A stretch of 64,000 nt of DNA from Takakia lepidozioides (lineage: Eukaryota; Streptophyta; Takakiopsida; Takakiales; Takakiaceae): assembly GCA_030704615.1 (NCBI GenBank), contig CM060733.1, positions 61,566,001 to 61,630,000 of the forward strand, written 5' to 3'. Under the pieces are notes generated by a model that did not search any database, was not told the origin of the DNA, and worked only from the letters and a program-made list of their open reading frames with translations. Position 1 is the first letter of the stretch; each line of letters opens with the position of its first letter. The position numbers and the translations under genes are program-made. Below, in pieces: positions 35,037 through 44,536 of this stretch.

Positions 35037-36103
35037 CACCTGGAGTTGTCTTGTTAGACAACCAGGGAGGCATTTTCACTTTGAGTGGACCGGCAGGCAA
35101 GAAGTACCGGCCACTGCGGGTCTTGTTGGACTCAGGAGCTCAGCCACTGATGTTGGGCAGAGCTGCTATTGCAGGTTTGGGCCTCATGGAGGCGGATATG
35201 GAGCCTTGTCCTTTCCAGATACAGACATCTCTGGGAGGATCAGAGCAGGCTCGCGGCATGACACGGCATCAGTTGGCTATTAGACTGCAGCCGGATCATC
35301 CTGTAGATGGCTCAGTGATGCGAGCCAAGGCCATTGTGACAGACGCGGTCTCTTACGATGTCCTCGTTGGTGGGGCAGTGTTATACCCCATGGGCTTCAC
35401 CCTGGATTTCTGGGAGGAGTCAGCATCCTACAGGCCTGGATGGCAGTCAGGGGATGGTCGCCGTGCACAGCTCCCTGTGACATTCATTGGGGGTATTGCA
35501 GCTGCCCAGCGGGGCAAGATGCCAACACTAGCCGCCTTCACAGCTGCAGTTAGTTGGCCTGGAGAGTTGCTGGAAGGCAATGCCCATGCAGAGGATGTGC
35601 CACCTCCAGCAGAGCAGGATGACATGCATGGTACGGCGGAGTTGCCTGCCATGGTTGCTCACACTCCGTTGTGGGGTACGAGCAAGGATTTGCAGCAAGC
35701 TGCTGATGGACGGGTGCAACAAGCTTGGGAAGAAGCTTTTGTACCGTCAGGAGAGGAGGAGAGTGCGGTGATTGCACCAGGGCCACCTCAGTTGTCACCA
35801 TTGGACACCACACCTCTTGTGTGGCAGCGGCCGGATGAAGGCATTTGCCTTCTGGACTTGTTTGGCGGGATCAGCACCGGATTGGCTGCTGTGCTACAGG
35901 CAGGTGTGCGGGTAAGGCGTTACCTGTATGTGGAGAGGGATGAGACTGCACGACGCGTCTCACTGCGCCATGTGCTCAGTTGGTACAGCAGTACCCTGAC
36001 TTGTTGCCTGTGTCTGCAGTTCGTGGATACCAACAAGCCTTGCCAGCAGACATTTCCTTGTTGGGGGCGCAAGATTTGGAGCAGGTTGGCTCCATTGATC
36101 TGA
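35030..36103 (+). CDS. Retropepsin-like protease fused to start of C5 DNA methyltransferase
   Basis: From ATG 35030, residues ~25-50 contain LRVLLDSGAQPLMLG, the D-S-G active site of retroviral-type aspartic proteases, with YDVLVGGAVLYPMG further on as the second conserved strand. A linker of about 130 residues follows. Residues ~272-310 then read LLDLFGGISTGLAAVLQAG and YLYVERDETARRVSLRH, which is SAM-binding motif I and II of C5 cytosine methyltransferases and closest by eye to the DNMT3/DRM style (F-x-G-I-x-T-G). The frame then goes wrong: the last ~45 residues to the stop at 36103 are not methyltransferase-like. The true continuation is in the -1 frame. Confidence 0.85.
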   Translation: MVTPGVVLLDNQGGIFTLSGPAGKKYRPLRVLLDSGAQPLMLGRAAIAGLGLMEADMEPCPFQIQTSLGGSEQARGMTRHQLAIRLQPDHPVDGSVMRAKAIVTDAVSYDVLVGGAVLYPMGFTLDFWEESASYRPGWQSGDGRRAQLPVTFIGGIAAAQRGKMPTLAAFTAAVSWPGELLEGNAHAEDVPPPAEQDDMHGTAELPAMVAHTPLWGTSKDLQQAADGRVQQAWEEAFVPSGEEESAVIAPGPPQLSPLDTTPLVWQRPDEGICLLDLFGGISTGLAAVLQAGVRVRRYLYVERDETARRVSLRHVLSWYSSTLTCCLCLQFVDTNKPCQQTFPCWGRKIWSRLAPLI

Positions 36104-37089
36104 TAGTGGCAGGTTGGCCCTGCCAAGGGCATTCATCAGCCGGGCATGGCAATGGATTGCGAGACTCGAGGACGGGTCTGTTTTGGGAGATGGTGCGGAT
36201 TTTGCGCTGCTTGCAGCTTCATCAAGCTGTATCTCCAGCATACATCTTGGAGAATGTACCACTGATGGGTGATTCTCGGGCCAGGGTGATGGCCAGTGTG
36301 CATCAAGTCCGGTCGTGGCTTGGGTCAGCAGTGTTGCTGGATGCAGCTGCAGTGGGGTCACGGGCTCATCGTCCACGACTATGGTGGACTAACTTGATGC
36401 CACCCGCACTGCTCAAGCGTGCATTTGATGGGGTGCAGCGGCCAGCACACCTCACCGTGGATGGCATTTTGGACACAGGAAGGCAGTCTCAACGTGTGAG
36501 ACACGATGACCGTTCGCCTTTGGCAGTGGTCAACAGGGTGGGTCAACCACGAGCAGCATTACCTACACTGCTCAGCTTCCCAGGATCCCATGCTTTTCGG
36601 GATGGTGGACCTGGCCTCCTGTGGGATGCTCAGTTGCAGCAGTTAGTGGAGCCTAATGCCGACGAGCGAGAGCGGGCTATGGGGTTTTCCACTGGGACCA
36701 CGGCGGTGCCTTCTCTTTCTGAGGCATCACGTCGTCAGGTGTTGGGGCAAGCAATGGATCTCAATTGCTTGACCTGGATTGTCAGCTTGGCTATGGCTGA
36801 GCAACGTAGAGTGCGGAGTGCACTTCCCTTGACGGTCTCTCTGCCTACCGAGACGGTACAGGCAGCGAGTGGGGGCGAGCCGGTGAGGACCACGAGGTGT
36901 AGACATCCATGGCACATGTGGGAGGTGCTCGAGGTTCAGAGGGAGTTGGCAGCGAAGGCAGCTGTGATGGATGAGGTTGGGGATTCTTCTCGGGATGAGG
37001 AGGTTCTCAATGATGAGATGATGGGGCAGGATGAGGCCTTGTCATTGACTGAGCAGGAAGGGGGTACTGCTCAAGAGGTTGCAGCATAG
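35970..37089 (+). CDS. C5 cytosine DNA methyltransferase, catalytic part
   Basis: Transfers methyl groups to cytosine C5 in DNA. In the -1 frame relative to the protease ORF one reads DLIVAGWPCQGHSSAG (motif IV with the catalytic Pro-Cys), YILENVPLM (motif VI, ENV), GSRAHRPRLWWTN (motif VIII), a target-recognition region, DERERAMGFS (motif IX) and RRQVLGQAMDLNCLTWIVS (motif X). All motifs are in canonical, non-permuted order and intact. No ATG fits the start; the domain needs motif I from the preceding ORF, so one missing base near 35970-35980 is likely. An acidic linker of about 90 residues follows. The frame ends at UAG 37087-37089, directly in frame with RT. Confidence 0.9.
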
Positions 37090-37095
37090 CAACCA
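37087..37095 (+). promoter_or_regulatory. Candidate stop-codon readthrough site (UAG CAA CCA)
   Basis: The only stop between methyltransferase and reverse transcriptase is TAG followed by CAACCA. This matches exactly the leaky-stop consensus UAG-CAR-YYA known from plant RNA viruses. The downstream frame is open at once and reaches RT without a new ATG. Confidence 0.65.
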
Positions 37096-40000
37096 CGGGA
37101 CGCGTCCTCTACCTCTAAGCCCACTGGACTTAAGGTTGCAGTTACGGAGGACAATTGGGAGCCTGACATTGGACCCATTGTCACCGGAGGAGAGAGACGA
37201 CGTATACGGCGGTTCCTGAGGGCTTACAGGAATTGCTTTGCCTTCAGTTTGAAGGACTTGGGAGCACTGAAGGGTCAAGAGATCCGTATTGAGTTGGCCA
37301 CTGACACGCCAATCTTTCGGAGACCCTATAGATACAGTGACATGGAGAGGTCTTTGATTCAGATGAGGACTCAAGATCTCTGGGAGGCAGGTTTGGTGGA
37401 GCTCTCTGGTGGAGAGTATGCTTCAGCCACAGTGATGCCAGCTAAGAAGGATGTCTATGGCAATTGGACGGAGAGACGTATGTGCGGTGATTACCGGCCT
37501 GTAAATCGTCAGACCAAGTCCGATAGGTATGCCATGCCAACACCAGAGGAGATCTTTGATGCCATTGGGCATTCCAAGGTCTTTAGCACGTTGGATTTAC
37601 GATCCGGATATCACCAGTTGCCGATCAAGGAGGCGGATAAGCAAAAGACGGCATTCTGGGGGATCAATGAGCACGGGAAGGATTGCCTATACCAGTGGCG
37701 GTTCTTACCATTTGGGCTTAAAAACGCTCCCGCTGAGTTTCAAAGAGTCATGGACAGGATTCTAGCAGGGGTGGAGTTTGCTCGGTGCTACATAGATGAC
37801 ATCATCATCTTTAGTGCTACGGTGGAGGAGCATGAGAGACACCTTCAGGGGGTATTTGAGCGCTTGAGGACGCACGGATTGAAGTTACATCCGGGCAAGT
37901 GCAAGTTTTTCCACAACCAGATTGAGTATCTGGGTCACATGATATATCCTGGAGGATTGGGGGTACAGCAGACTAAGGTAGAGTCCATTGCACAGGTTCC
38001 ACGCCCCACGGATGTGAGCCGAGTTCGAGCTTTCATGGGGTTAGCAAACTATTACAGACGGTTTGTTAAGGGATTTAGTGCCATTGCAAAGGCTCTAACC
38101 AAGCTGACCAAGGTGGACCAGGAGTGGCAGTGGGAAGATGAGCAAGAACAAGCTTTTCAAGAGCTCAAGGCGAGGTTGACCTCGGCGCCCATCTTGAGAC
38201 GACCTATCAGGGGGCGTCCTTTTCAGCTGCATACAGATTGGAGCATGCTGGGGCTTGGAGCGGTGCTCACACAGGTGGATGATGAGGGAAGAGAGTTCGT
38301 AGTGGCTTATGCTAGCCGCTCGAACAATGCTGCAGAGTCTAAGTATAGCTCATATGAGGGAGAATGCTTAGCTGCAGTGTGGGCCGTGGCACACTTCAGG
38401 TGCTATCTATACGGCAATCTCTTCACCCTTGTCACGGATCACCAACCACTCAAGTGGTTGATGGAGTCAGACAAGCTTACGGGGAAGCTTGCACGGTGGG
38501 CACTCATCCTTCAAGAGTATGACTTTCAGGTGGTGCATCGACCGGGTTTGGTCAATCGAAATGCAGATGGGTTGAGTCGCAATCCATGCACGAGCCAGCA
38601 GGATGACACTGGAGCTCGGTGGCATGGTGAGACGGACGAGGAGATGGTGCCCGGATGGCATGCATCTGCATTTCTGTGTATCTTGGCAGCGGAAGGCCAG
38701 GTTGGACCTACAACAGGGATGACTGTAGATCAAGTGTCTGAGGACCCTGAGGCCAGCAATGAGCAAGGTGGCGCCAAAGATATACATGAGGATTCAGTTG
38801 TGTTGGACTACCTCCGCAGTGGAGACACGGCAGCCACTATGACTGCCAAGGAGAGGGATCGGATCCTACAACGAGCCAAGAGGTTCAGGTGGGAGGGGAC
38901 ACACCTGCTCCGAGTGTGGGAGGATGGTCGAGTGAGGATTGTGCCTCACCCAACACAGCGGGCACGGTTAGTGCGGCATGCCCATGAGGAGTTGGGGCAT
39001 TTTGGGGTGCGACGCACTCATAGTCTACTGCAGGGGCAGTATTGGTGGCGTGGTATGCACACAGAGGTGCAACAATTTGTGGCTAGGTGCATGGTGTGTG
39101 ACAGGGTGCGTGCTTCATTCAACGCCCCTACTCCACAATTGCACCCTCTTCCGATCATGGGATTGGGCTACAGGTGGAGTCTTGACTTCGCAGGGCCGTT
39201 GCCACTGACCATGCGCCACAACAAGTACGTGTTGGTGATGGTGGAGCACTTCTCCAAGTGGATTGAATTGGTTCCATTGCCTGATAAGGCTAGTGAGGGA
39301 GCTGCGTATGCATTCTTGGATTGTGTGCTTAGCCGATTCGGTGCTCCAGCTGAGGTACTCACGGACCAAGGGAGAGAGTTCTTGGGGGAGTTTCAGGCTT
39401 TGTGTGACAAGGCCTTGATAGACCACCGCACCACTTCTCGGGATCATCCTGAGGCCGATGGCTTGGCAGAGAGAGTTGTTCAGACAGTAAAGAGGGGTTT
39501 GCGCAAGTATGGCTTGCAGAAGGGACACCTAGGAGATTGGGACCTTCAGTTACCCTGGTTAGCCATGGGCTACAGGTTCAGCAAGCAAGCATCACTTGCC
39601 TCCTTCTCACCATACTTTCTTCTCTTTGGCCGAGAGCCGGATTTGCCTACATCCATTCGCAGAGAAGCTGCTACAGTTCTTAACCTTGACGATCCGGACG
39701 TGTGGGCACGTGCATGTGAGCAGCGTGCAGAGTTGTTCAAGAGAGTCATGCCCATGGCTTTCGAGAACCTTGCCATTGCACAACACCGTGATACGTTGAG
39801 GTATGCTACCATACGTGGTGGGGGCTATCGTCCTGGGGTTCGGAGATTCAACCCTGGTGACTATGTCTATCTGCAGCAGACTGCTCCTACGACCCTGGAT
39901 GTGACTGCAGGACGTGTTATTTTGAGGGTTCGAGAGGTCTTGCCCTCAGGCGTCTTGGTCTTGGAGGGTCGGGATGGCATAACTTGGAAGGACCATGTGC

Positions 40001-40224
40001 GTAATTGTGCGCCATGTCACCTTCCGAATGTCGATGGCAGGATTGACCCAAACCTGGCAGTGGTATCTGCAGGTTTGAGGTGCATGTTGTGTGGGTCTGC
40101 TAAAGGGGCAGCCACCATGCTGGTGTGTGATCGATGCTCTAGAGGTTGGCATATGGGATGCTTGACTCCACCTCTTGAGATGGTTCCGGATGGGGATTGG
40201 TTATGTCCACATTGCATTGGATAG
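37090..40224 (+). CDS. pol: Reverse transcriptase-RNase H-integrase with C-terminal PHD finger
   Basis: Open for 1,044 codons right after the UAG at 37087. Counting from 37249 as residue 1, the RT has YRPVNRQT, LDLRSGYHQLPI, LPFGLKNAPAEFQRVMD and YIDD at ~181. RNase H follows with LHTDWSMLGLGAVL and SSYEGECLAAVWA. Integrase has an HHCC finger (HEELGH ... CMVC, ~577-615) and catalytic acidic residues in WSLDFAG (~648), LTDQGREF (~706) and LAERVVQ (~741); the last spacing is about one residue shorter than usual. A C4HC3 PHD finger occupies ~945-990: CMLC, LVCDRCSRGWHMGC, LCPHC. PHD fingers read histone-tail states, so it may guide integration or self-regulation, in the place a chromodomain takes in chromoviruses (inference). 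No ATG precedes RT, so expression needs readthrough or an upstream fusion. Confidence 0.95.
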   Translation, partial: QPRDASSTSKPTGLKVAVTEDNWEPDIGPIVTGGERRRIRRFLRAYRNCFAFSLKDLGALKGQEIRIELATDTPIFRRPYRYSDMERSLIQMRTQDLWEAGLVELSGGEYASATVMPAKKDVYGNWTERRMCGDYRPVNRQTKSDRYAMPTPEEIFDAIGHSKVFSTLDLRSGYHQLPIKEADKQKTAFWGINEHGKDCLYQWRFLPFGLKNAPAEFQRVMDRILAGVEFARCYIDDIIIFSATVEEHERHLQGVFERLRTHGLKLHPGKCKFFHNQIEYLGHMIYPGGLGVQQTKVESIAQVPRPTDVSRVRAFMGLANYYRRFVKGFSAIAKALTKLTKVDQEWQWEDEQEQAFQELKARLTSAPILRRPIRGRPFQLHTDWSMLGLGAVLTQVDDEGREFVVAYASRSNNAAESKYSSYEGECLAAVWAVAHFRCYLYGNLFTLVTDHQPLKWLMESDKLTGKLARWALILQEYDFQVVHRPGLVNRNADGLSRNPCTSQQDDTGARWHGETDEEMVPGWHASAFLCILAAEGQVGPTTGMTVDQVSEDPEASNEQGGAKDIHEDSVVLDYLRSGDTAATMTAKERDRILQRAKRFRWEGTHLLRVWEDGRVRIVPHPTQRARLVRHAHEELGHFGVRRTHSLLQGQYWWRGMHTEVQQFVARCMVCDRVRASFNAPTPQLHPLPIMGLGYRWSLDFAGPLPLTMRHNKYVLVMVEHFSKWIELVPLPDKASEGAAYAFLDCVLSRFGAPAEVLTDQGREFLGEFQALCDKALIDHRTTSRDHPEADGLAERVVQTVKRGLRKYGLQKGHLGDWDLQLPWLAMGYRFSKQASLASFSPYFLLFGREPDLPTSIRREAATVLNLDDPDVWARACEQRAELFKRVMPMAFENLAIAQHRDTLRYATIRGGGYRPGVRRFNPGDYVYLQQTAPTTLDVTAGRVILRVREVLPSGVLVLEGRDGITWKDHVRNCAPCHLPNVDGRIDPNLAVVSAGLRCMLCGSAKGAATMLVCDRCSRGWHMGCLTPPLEMVPDGDWLCPHCIG

Positions 40225-40471
40225 TGGGAGTGGATACAACCATGGAAGGCTAACAAGAAACGCAAGGCCCAGCTACTAGGAGACCTTGAACACACGAGGT
40301 CCTGGCTCAAGTTCACAGATTGCAAGACGGCGACTAACGATGGGGCTACTCTTGTACCCGGCCTCTTGGTCTATAGAGTTTGAGTACAATAGGGACAGTG
40401 ATAGAGGACTTAGTACGGCTGTGGCTATTACATCTTGTAGCTATCTGGAGGTAGAGGGACCTATCCACCAG

Positions 40472-40484
40472 CTAGGGGGGCGAT
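40472..40484 (+). other. Polypurine tract before the 3' LTR
   Basis: CTAGGGGGGCGAT immediately precedes TGTGGCAG, the start of the 3' LTR. It is the expected plus-strand priming site. The relic at 15.2 kb has the matching AGAGGGCGAT before TGTG. Confidence 0.75.
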
Positions 40485-41004
40485 TGTGGCAGACTACTTT
40501 ATTGTGCATATATGTGTGGTGTGGTTTGGACAGCGATGTAGTTGTGTAGCGATATGTATGCGCACGACAGCTGTCAAGTTAAATAAGCACAGTGTGAAAA
40601 CAGCTAGAATAAAACTAGTTATTTGTATTTAACACTTGGATTTAGGTCAAGTGTTAAATCAGGTGTCAAGTTTAGTTTGACACTTGGTCCGTCTTATCTT
40701 TACGAGAGCGGCAGTCGCGCAGCTCATCTTTCTCGAGTTGAGCCTGCGCGACCGAGCTCCTTCATGCGTTTAGATCTGAGTGTGCTTATGATGGGAGTGT
40801 AGGTTGTTGTGGGGTGGAGTCCCCATAGCTTGGGGTGCCCCTGGCTCGACTTCTATTTCTAAGAGTGATGGTTTGGTTTTCATGCTTTGCATCGTGTGTG
40901 TCCTTAGCTTTCTTATCTATTGTGGCAGACTACTTTATTGTGCATATATGTGTGGTGTGGTTTGGACAGCGATGTAGTTGTGTAGCGATATGTATGCGCA
41001 CGAC
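40485..41004 (+). repeat. 3' LTR with its first 84 bp repeated at the right edge
   Basis: 40485-40568 is an 84-bp segment starting TGTGGCAGACTACTTTATTG. 40572-40917 is the 346-bp segment shared with the 5' LTR. 40921-41004 then repeats the 84-bp segment identically. The transposase block begins directly at 41005. The minus-strand relic shows the same arrangement (LTR starts at 15167 and 14779). Confidence 0.75.
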
Positions 41005-42193
41005 GGAAAAATATTGATCTCACATGGTGTTGTAGCCTAATGAAGAGTGACCCGCCCCCCCCCCCCCCCCCCGAGATCACGTTGACATCCCATACGTCGC
41101 ACGCACTGCAGCCTCTAGACGTCTCCGTGTTCAAGCCTTTCAAGTCTACGTTTCGGAACTATAGGGACGTGTGGAGTATAGCAAACAAAGGGAAGGCAGC
41201 CAAGAAAGAGAATCTAGTGCAATGAGTTTCTTTGGGACTGAAAAAAACATTGTCAGAAGTGAACATTAAAAAAGGATTCTCCACCACAGGGATTTGGCCT
41301 CTGAGGCCTACTGCCATGGCAAACAAGATGGGGCCATGATCTAGTTTTGCACAAGAGCCACCTGCAGCAAATGAAGATCACACCAGCTGCATTGACGATC
41401 AGGCAGCAGATGAGGACCAGAGACGAGATCCAGCTATTGAGGAGGTGATTGGCAATATGGTTTCCGAAACCCAAGAAGAGTGTATGCACTATTATGTGCA
41501 GATGGAGGACGATGAGGAGCCCACAAATGAGGTTGTTGATGAGGATATCCCTGCAAGCAGCCAGGAGTCTCAACCACTTGCCCCCGATCGGGAACTGTCA
41601 ATGCTTGCATACACGGGTCCGAACAGTATAGCCTCACCCTATTAGAGGCTCCTGCACCCAACATAAGGCGAGTGACTCAAGATGGACAAGTTTTGATCGA
41701 TTATTCTAAATCCATAATTATGACTAGTGACGACTACGTCAATTCCCTGGAGCAGAAAGCACTACTCAAAGTAGAAGCAGTTGCAGCTAAAGAGAAGAAA
41801 CAAGAGGACCAACGCATTGCACGAGAGAAGAGGGCGGCAGAGAAATTAGACAAACAAGAGGCAATTCGGATCAGAAAGGCAGAAGCTGCAGCCAAAAAAA
41901 CGTATGATGCACAGTGCACAAACAAGGCATTGGGGGAGTATGGCAATCGCCTGCATGCACTGTTGAAGTCAGGAGGGCCTATCAGGCACCATGCCCCGTT
42001 CTATGGATTGACACCCCTAATCTGCAGGCATAACAAGGCCATGGCAATACGACGACGTCGAGCAAAGAAGGCAGGTGAAGATAGTAGCCAGTTTGTCACT
42101 GTGGCTCCTACCTGGGCACACGGAGAGCAGTTACGTGGGGTCCCGCACTTGACACCATTGAGGAGTGTGATCGGGCAGCGAGAGGCAGCATAA
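41005..42193 (+). pseudogene. pogo/CENP-B-like DDE transposase relic, right copy
   Basis: 41005-41764 duplicates 28345-29107, including HTSHALQPLDVSVFKPFKS, KKGFSTTGIWPLRPTAM, the TGA after ENLVQ and the TGA after NKMGP. Here GGF is intact. A run of 18 C lies at 41055-41072. Beyond the duplicated part, 41672-42193 stays open in a shifted frame and encodes a basic coiled-coil (KEKKQEDQRIAREKRAAEKL) and a C-terminal tail, the normal end of such transposases. The N-terminal DNA-binding half and most of the DDE core are missing. Confidence 0.82.
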
Positions 42194-42364
42194 GGGAGGC
42201 ACCATGGATCTAAGTAAGTTAAGTAACCGACGAGCAGAGCTGGTATGTGGCGGGAGCTGCACAGGGATGGCGGGAGAACTAGAAATGAGGAAGGCTGGTG
42301 TGTACATGGGTCAGCTAGTTTACGGTTCTGAGATGGCCATGTATGACGTGTTGTCGGTCAATTC

Positions 42365-42760
42365 ATGGCAAACTTAGGGTTCGTATATGCTACATGTATG
42401 CTCAATTTTTGTACAGATCGTTATCCATGCAGGGAAAGTTCTAGATCCTTCCGTGGGTTCTGGGTCTTAGTATTAGGTATAGTGGCGTTCATTATTATAG
42501 GTAGTTGGACGCAATTCCCCGGTGAGAGGCAGTTGGCTCTCATCATGTACATGGCTTGGTTTTGGATATTTTTGGGGATCAATGTATGTGCACACATGGC
42601 ACCTTTACGCTTATATCAAGGAGGAATATATGGCATTCAGGGGGACCTATTGAGCAGAAGTGGGATAATGTGTACCTTAACTTTGATAATTCATGTATAT
42701 TACATCTGTGAACGGAAAATTATGTGCTTTGCACAAAGAATTTGTTGCTTCATTTGCTGA
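42365..42760 (+). CDS. Small ORF with hydrophobic segments, doubtful
   Basis: A 131-residue frame with two or three hydrophobic stretches (FWVLVLGIVAFIIIGSW; LIMYMAWFWIFLGINVCAHM). It sits in transposon-derived DNA just after the transposase relic and matches no family I know. It may be a chance product of T-rich DNA. Confidence 0.2.
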   Translation: MANLGFVYATCMLNFCTDRYPCRESSRSFRGFWVLVLGIVAFIIIGSWTQFPGERQLALIMYMAWFWIFLGINVCAHMAPLRLYQGGIYGIQGDLLSRSGIMCTLTLIIHVYYICERKIMCFAQRICCFIC

Positions 42761-42764
42761 TCTG

Positions 42765-44530
42765 CCCATGTAATTTTTGTGGCATTGCACCCTTTGAGCC
42801 GTGTATAGTGCTTAAAGGCACACTTTAAGATACCGCTACCTTATACTGGTGGCACTTCTGAGAACAATGTTCAAGCCTTACAAATTAATTGATTAATCTT
42901 AAAATAAAAAGATACTCAATCAATTAATGGCACTACTTTTATGTGCTCCTTGTTCCAGATGTCATTGCCGCTGATGTTGCGGCTGCATGGAATTCTCATG
43001 ACCCTCCATAACTTATTGGCAGTGGATTTTCTCTTTTTGCAAAAAGTTCCTTATGATGCAGGAGCTTTCAAGCCAAGGACATGGCAAATCTTCAGGGTTC
43101 CACCATCAAGCAATCAGCAGGTTGCGTTTGTTTCCACTGCCGCTCATGTGGTAGCGCCATAATCTACAACATCTAGAAACATCTACACGCACATTGAATG
43201 CCCATGCAGCCTCTGCGCGCAGGCCCCTACTCCTGCGCTAGTTTCTCGCTTCCCATTCGCCGATTTGTTCTTAGGTTCATGTTGGGGTACATTATTGACA
43301 CTTGGACTTGACCGGAGTTGGTTGGGTATTTGTGCCTTGCCTGTGCATAACCTAGGTGATCCTGGGTTCAATCCTTCAACATGTGCCTTCAAACCGTCCG
43401 TTGGCCCCTCGATGGCCTGTGTGTTGAGCAGTAGGCTCTGTAAATTCACTGGACGTTAAACAAACTTTATCTTTTGAAAACAAACAAATACGGTAAACTA
43501 GCGGGGTTTTAGTTTTACCCGGCTCCCTCATGAGTAAAGGATAGTAACTATTAGAACGATCTGACATGACCCACCTATACGAGGTTGACCAGGACCCTCA
43601 CGTTCGGAGGAGGTCCGAGGGAGGGAGACGTCGCTGTGCAGCGGCTTACAATACTTAGCAGCTAGCTGTCTATGATTCTCACATCCCTGCGTGATCCTTG
43701 AAGCTGCAGGATTTTTTCCCACACACAGAGCGGAGCCATTTCCTGCATCTGCGTATAAAGTGCACGGACCAGAAACCATGTTTTGCTTCTTTTTCTCAAT
43801 CACTGGTGGAGATGGCAGCGTGTTCCGGTGTTGACTTGAGCGCCACATGCGGATATGACTTACAGCCTTTGGTCATGGAGGAGCATTTTGATACAAGACT
43901 ATATGCTTATCCATACCAAGGTCCTGTCTTCTCGTTTCGGTCATGCAAGAGTGCTTACATCATGCAAAAGATTAAGGGACTGGGCTGTGGAGACCTCCGG
44001 GCTTGGAATCCAGACTGACCTATCCAGCAGAAGCCAATCTAATCAGAAAGCACACAGGATAGTCAGACAAGGGCTGTGATTAGTATATCTGGCAGGTAGG
44101 TCAACACTGGAGTATGCAACAGCGGTGGCAGGAGCTCTTTAAAGATCTTTCACACTGGTCGGACTACAGCGTTGACAAGGTGAGCTTTCTTCATGTGGGA
44201 TTCGAAGGAGTGTGTTATGGAGGGAGGAGTTTGACTGATTCTGGTATGAGAATGTTTTGTGGACTGGAGTGTACCCCAAGAAGTTAGAATCTCGATTTAT
44301 TCTTCTAAAACTGCTTTGCGTAAGCAGGGCATGAAAGTAGGACGCCCAAGATCTTTTCTCTGGAGTTTGCAAGTTACTTGGGAGGTTTAATGGTTGTGGC
44401 CTGTTTAAAATTGTGGCTACTCAGCTTCTCCCTTTTGATTTGTACAAACCAATCCAAGATCTCCAGTCTACCTACACAAACAGTGCACACAAGAGGTAGT
44501 GTGAATTGAGGGTTGGTTCAATGCTCTTTG
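42765..44530. other. Intergenic, repeat remnants only
   Basis: Holds the second copy of the GGCTCTGTAAATTCACTGGA repeat tail at 43433-43480 with a B-box-like GGGTTCAATCC near 43365, suggesting a SINE relic at about 43300-43480. Overlapping frames at 43528-43848 and 43698-44018 lack motifs. Confidence 0.4.
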
Positions 44531-44536
44531 AGTGCA

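Larger units (their letters stand above)
29108..41004 (+). mobile_element. Ty3/gypsy-type retroelement encoding a DNA methyltransferase and a PHD finger
   Basis: Order on the plus strand: LTR-derived repeat (29108-29453), a long leader with VTE3 gene pieces and an extra ORF, Gag (32893-34494), protease plus methyltransferase motif I (35030-36103), the rest of the C5 methyltransferase (to 37089), RT-RNase H-integrase-PHD (37090-40224), polypurine tract (40472-40484), 3' LTR from 40485. RT before RNase H before integrase defines Ty3/gypsy order. The 346-bp repeats at the two ends differ at only a few positions, so insertion is recent, yet coding frames are broken in two or three places. The 5' LTR lacks the first 84 bp present at the 3' LTR. 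I found no clear primer-binding site. Exact ends are uncertain because of rearrangement with the flanking transposase copies. Confidence 0.88.
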
